Below, piece after piece: positions 4,784 through 5,119 of a DNA stretch of 5,119 nt. The position numbers and the translations under genes are program-made. The stretch covers positions 1 to 5,119 of the forward strand of contig JAOPVD010000180.1 in assembly GCA_025966295.1 (NCBI GenBank), written 5' to 3'. Numbering within the stretch: the first letter of the stretch is position 1; each line of letters starts with the position of its first letter. The DNA is from Frankiales bacterium (GTDB lineage Bacteria > Actinomycetota > Actinomycetes > Mycobacteriales > SCTD01). The notes beneath the pieces are model-generated. The model had not been told where the DNA came from. It searched no databases and worked only from the letters and a program-made list of their open reading frames with translations.

Positions 4784-4816
4784 GAGCGTACACGCTCTCG
4801 GTCCGGGGGTTGTCCG
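4784..4816 (-). promoter_or_regulatory. Candidate tRNA operon promoter with inverted repeat over the -10
   Basis: On the minus strand TACGCT (4785-4790) fits TAnnnT and stands 15 bp before the tRNA-Thr 5' end, giving a short leader as expected for a tRNA transcript. A possible -35 CGGACA (4811-4816) is 20 bp upstream, longer than ideal. The -10 lies in the perfect inverted repeat GAGCGT-AC-ACGCTC (4784-4797). The position suits a promoter, but the boxes are weak. Confidence 0.35.
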
Positions 4817-4836
4817 GGCCGGCTGTCCCTGGCCCG
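4815..4836. other. Short inverted repeat in the divergent intergenic region
   Basis: CGGGCC (4815-4820) and GGCCCG (4831-4836) are complementary around a 10-nt loop. Together with TCACG-CTC-CGTGA (4842-4854) it makes the 163-bp divergent region rich in short dyads. No role is assigned, and chance in GC-rich DNA is likely. Confidence 0.2.
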
Positions 4837-4909
4837 AGTGGTCACGCTCCGTGAGGTGTTCCTTTCCTGACCGGGCCTGAACACACGGCAGAGTGACTCA
4901 AGGTGACGA

Positions 4910-4930
4910 CCGATCACGACGAGTGATCGG
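4910..4930. promoter_or_regulatory. Operator-like perfect 8-bp inverted repeat just before the secreted-protein gene
   Basis: Arms CCGATCAC (4910-4917) and GTGATCGG (4923-4930) flank a GACGA spacer and end 2 bp before the ATG at 4933. Another GTGA at 4903-4906 lies upstream in phase with the pattern. As DNA it could be an operator; as RNA it would form a hairpin in the ribosome-binding region, where no good Shine-Dalgarno sequence is seen. Either use would control the downstream gene. Confidence 0.45.
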
Positions 4931-4932
4931 GT

Positions 4933-5119
4933 ATGGCTACGCTCCGTCACCGCAACGTGACCACGGTGCTGATCACCTCCGCCCTCCTGCTGGCCGGCTC
5001 GGCCGCCCCGGCGAACGCCTCCAGCCGCCCGGTGCTCCGCGGCGTCAGCACCGGTTCCGCGGTGGTGGCTGCCGAGCGTCCGGCGGCGCAGCGCAGCGCG
5101 CAGCGCACCCCCACCCGCC
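4933..5119 (+). CDS. Secreted protein of unknown function, N-terminal part (cut by window edge)
   Basis: The first 62 codons of a plus-strand gene, open to the window end. The ATG at 4933 is preceded two codons earlier by an in-frame TGA, so no earlier start is possible. Residues 1-29 form a Sec signal peptide: basic n-region (R5, H6, R7), hydrophobic core VLITSALLLAGSAA (12-25), and a PANA cleavage motif with predicted cleavage after A29. The signal lacks a twin-arginine motif and a lipobox Cys. The following ~33 residues are Ala, Ser, Arg and Val-rich with no recognised domain, resembling the low-complexity linker that often precedes a cell-wall-binding or hydrolase domain in actinobacterial secreted proteins; that identity cannot be seen here. 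It is divergent from the tRNA genes and has the inverted repeat at 4910-4930 directly ahead. Confidence 0.8.
   Translation, partial: MATLRHRNVTTVLITSALLLAGSAAPANASSRPVLRGVSTGSAVVAAERPAAQRSAQRTPTR

Noticed and set aside
4842..4854. TCACG-CTC-CGTGA dyad considered as a CRP site
   Set aside because: The half-sites face the wrong way (TCAC before GTGA) and the spacing is wrong for the CRP consensus.
4679..4950. Small open frames across tRNA-Thr on both strands
   Set aside because: They overlap a well-folded tRNA gene and its promoter region, and their peptides are shaped by tRNA sequence.

Overview
The window looks like chromosomal DNA of a high-GC actinobacterium. Codons strongly prefer G or C in the third position, and GTG and TTG starts are used. 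The series tRNA-Thr, tRNA-Met, rpmG, hadA, hadB matches an arrangement known from actinobacteria, including the Mycobacterium tuberculosis locus upstream of secE-nusG. A non-mycobacterial actinobacterium (for instance of the Geodermatophilaceae type) would fit, but the sequence does not settle the family. No insertion sequence, CRISPR array, phage gene or rRNA is visible.

Layout from right to left. Nearly everything is on the minus strand. At the right edge a plus-strand gene begins at 4933; it encodes a secreted protein with a clear Sec signal peptide and is cut by the window end. A 163-bp divergent region (4770-4932) separates it from a minus-strand pair of tRNA genes, tRNA-Thr(GGT) and tRNA-Met(CAT), each with an encoded CCA end. 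Their spacer is largely a 16-bp tandem repeat. Next come rpmG (54-aa zinc-ribbon ribosomal protein L33), a GC-rich hairpin terminator, and a candidate promoter for hadA-hadB, two small hotdog-fold proteins that together should form a (3R)-hydroxyacyl dehydratase. HadB carries the catalytic Asp/His pair and HadA does not.

The left two thirds hold a second minus-strand group: a class I acyl-CoA ligase (504 aa, TTG start), a GT2-like glycosyltransferase with an N-terminal segment resembling the C-terminal domain of cysteinyl-tRNA synthetase, a TetR-family regulator, and the first 23 codons of a further gene running off the left end. The ligase and glycosyltransferase are 10 bp apart and probably co-transcribed. 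A near-consensus CRP-type site lies in the 68-bp gap upstream of the ligase.

How the genes may work together (inference): HadAB and the acyl-CoA ligase both handle acyl thioesters, so lipid metabolism is the common theme in the middle, next to a translation block (tRNAs, L33). The most unusual item is the glycosyltransferase with the CysRS-type segment. No new multi-gene defence or mobile system is evident.
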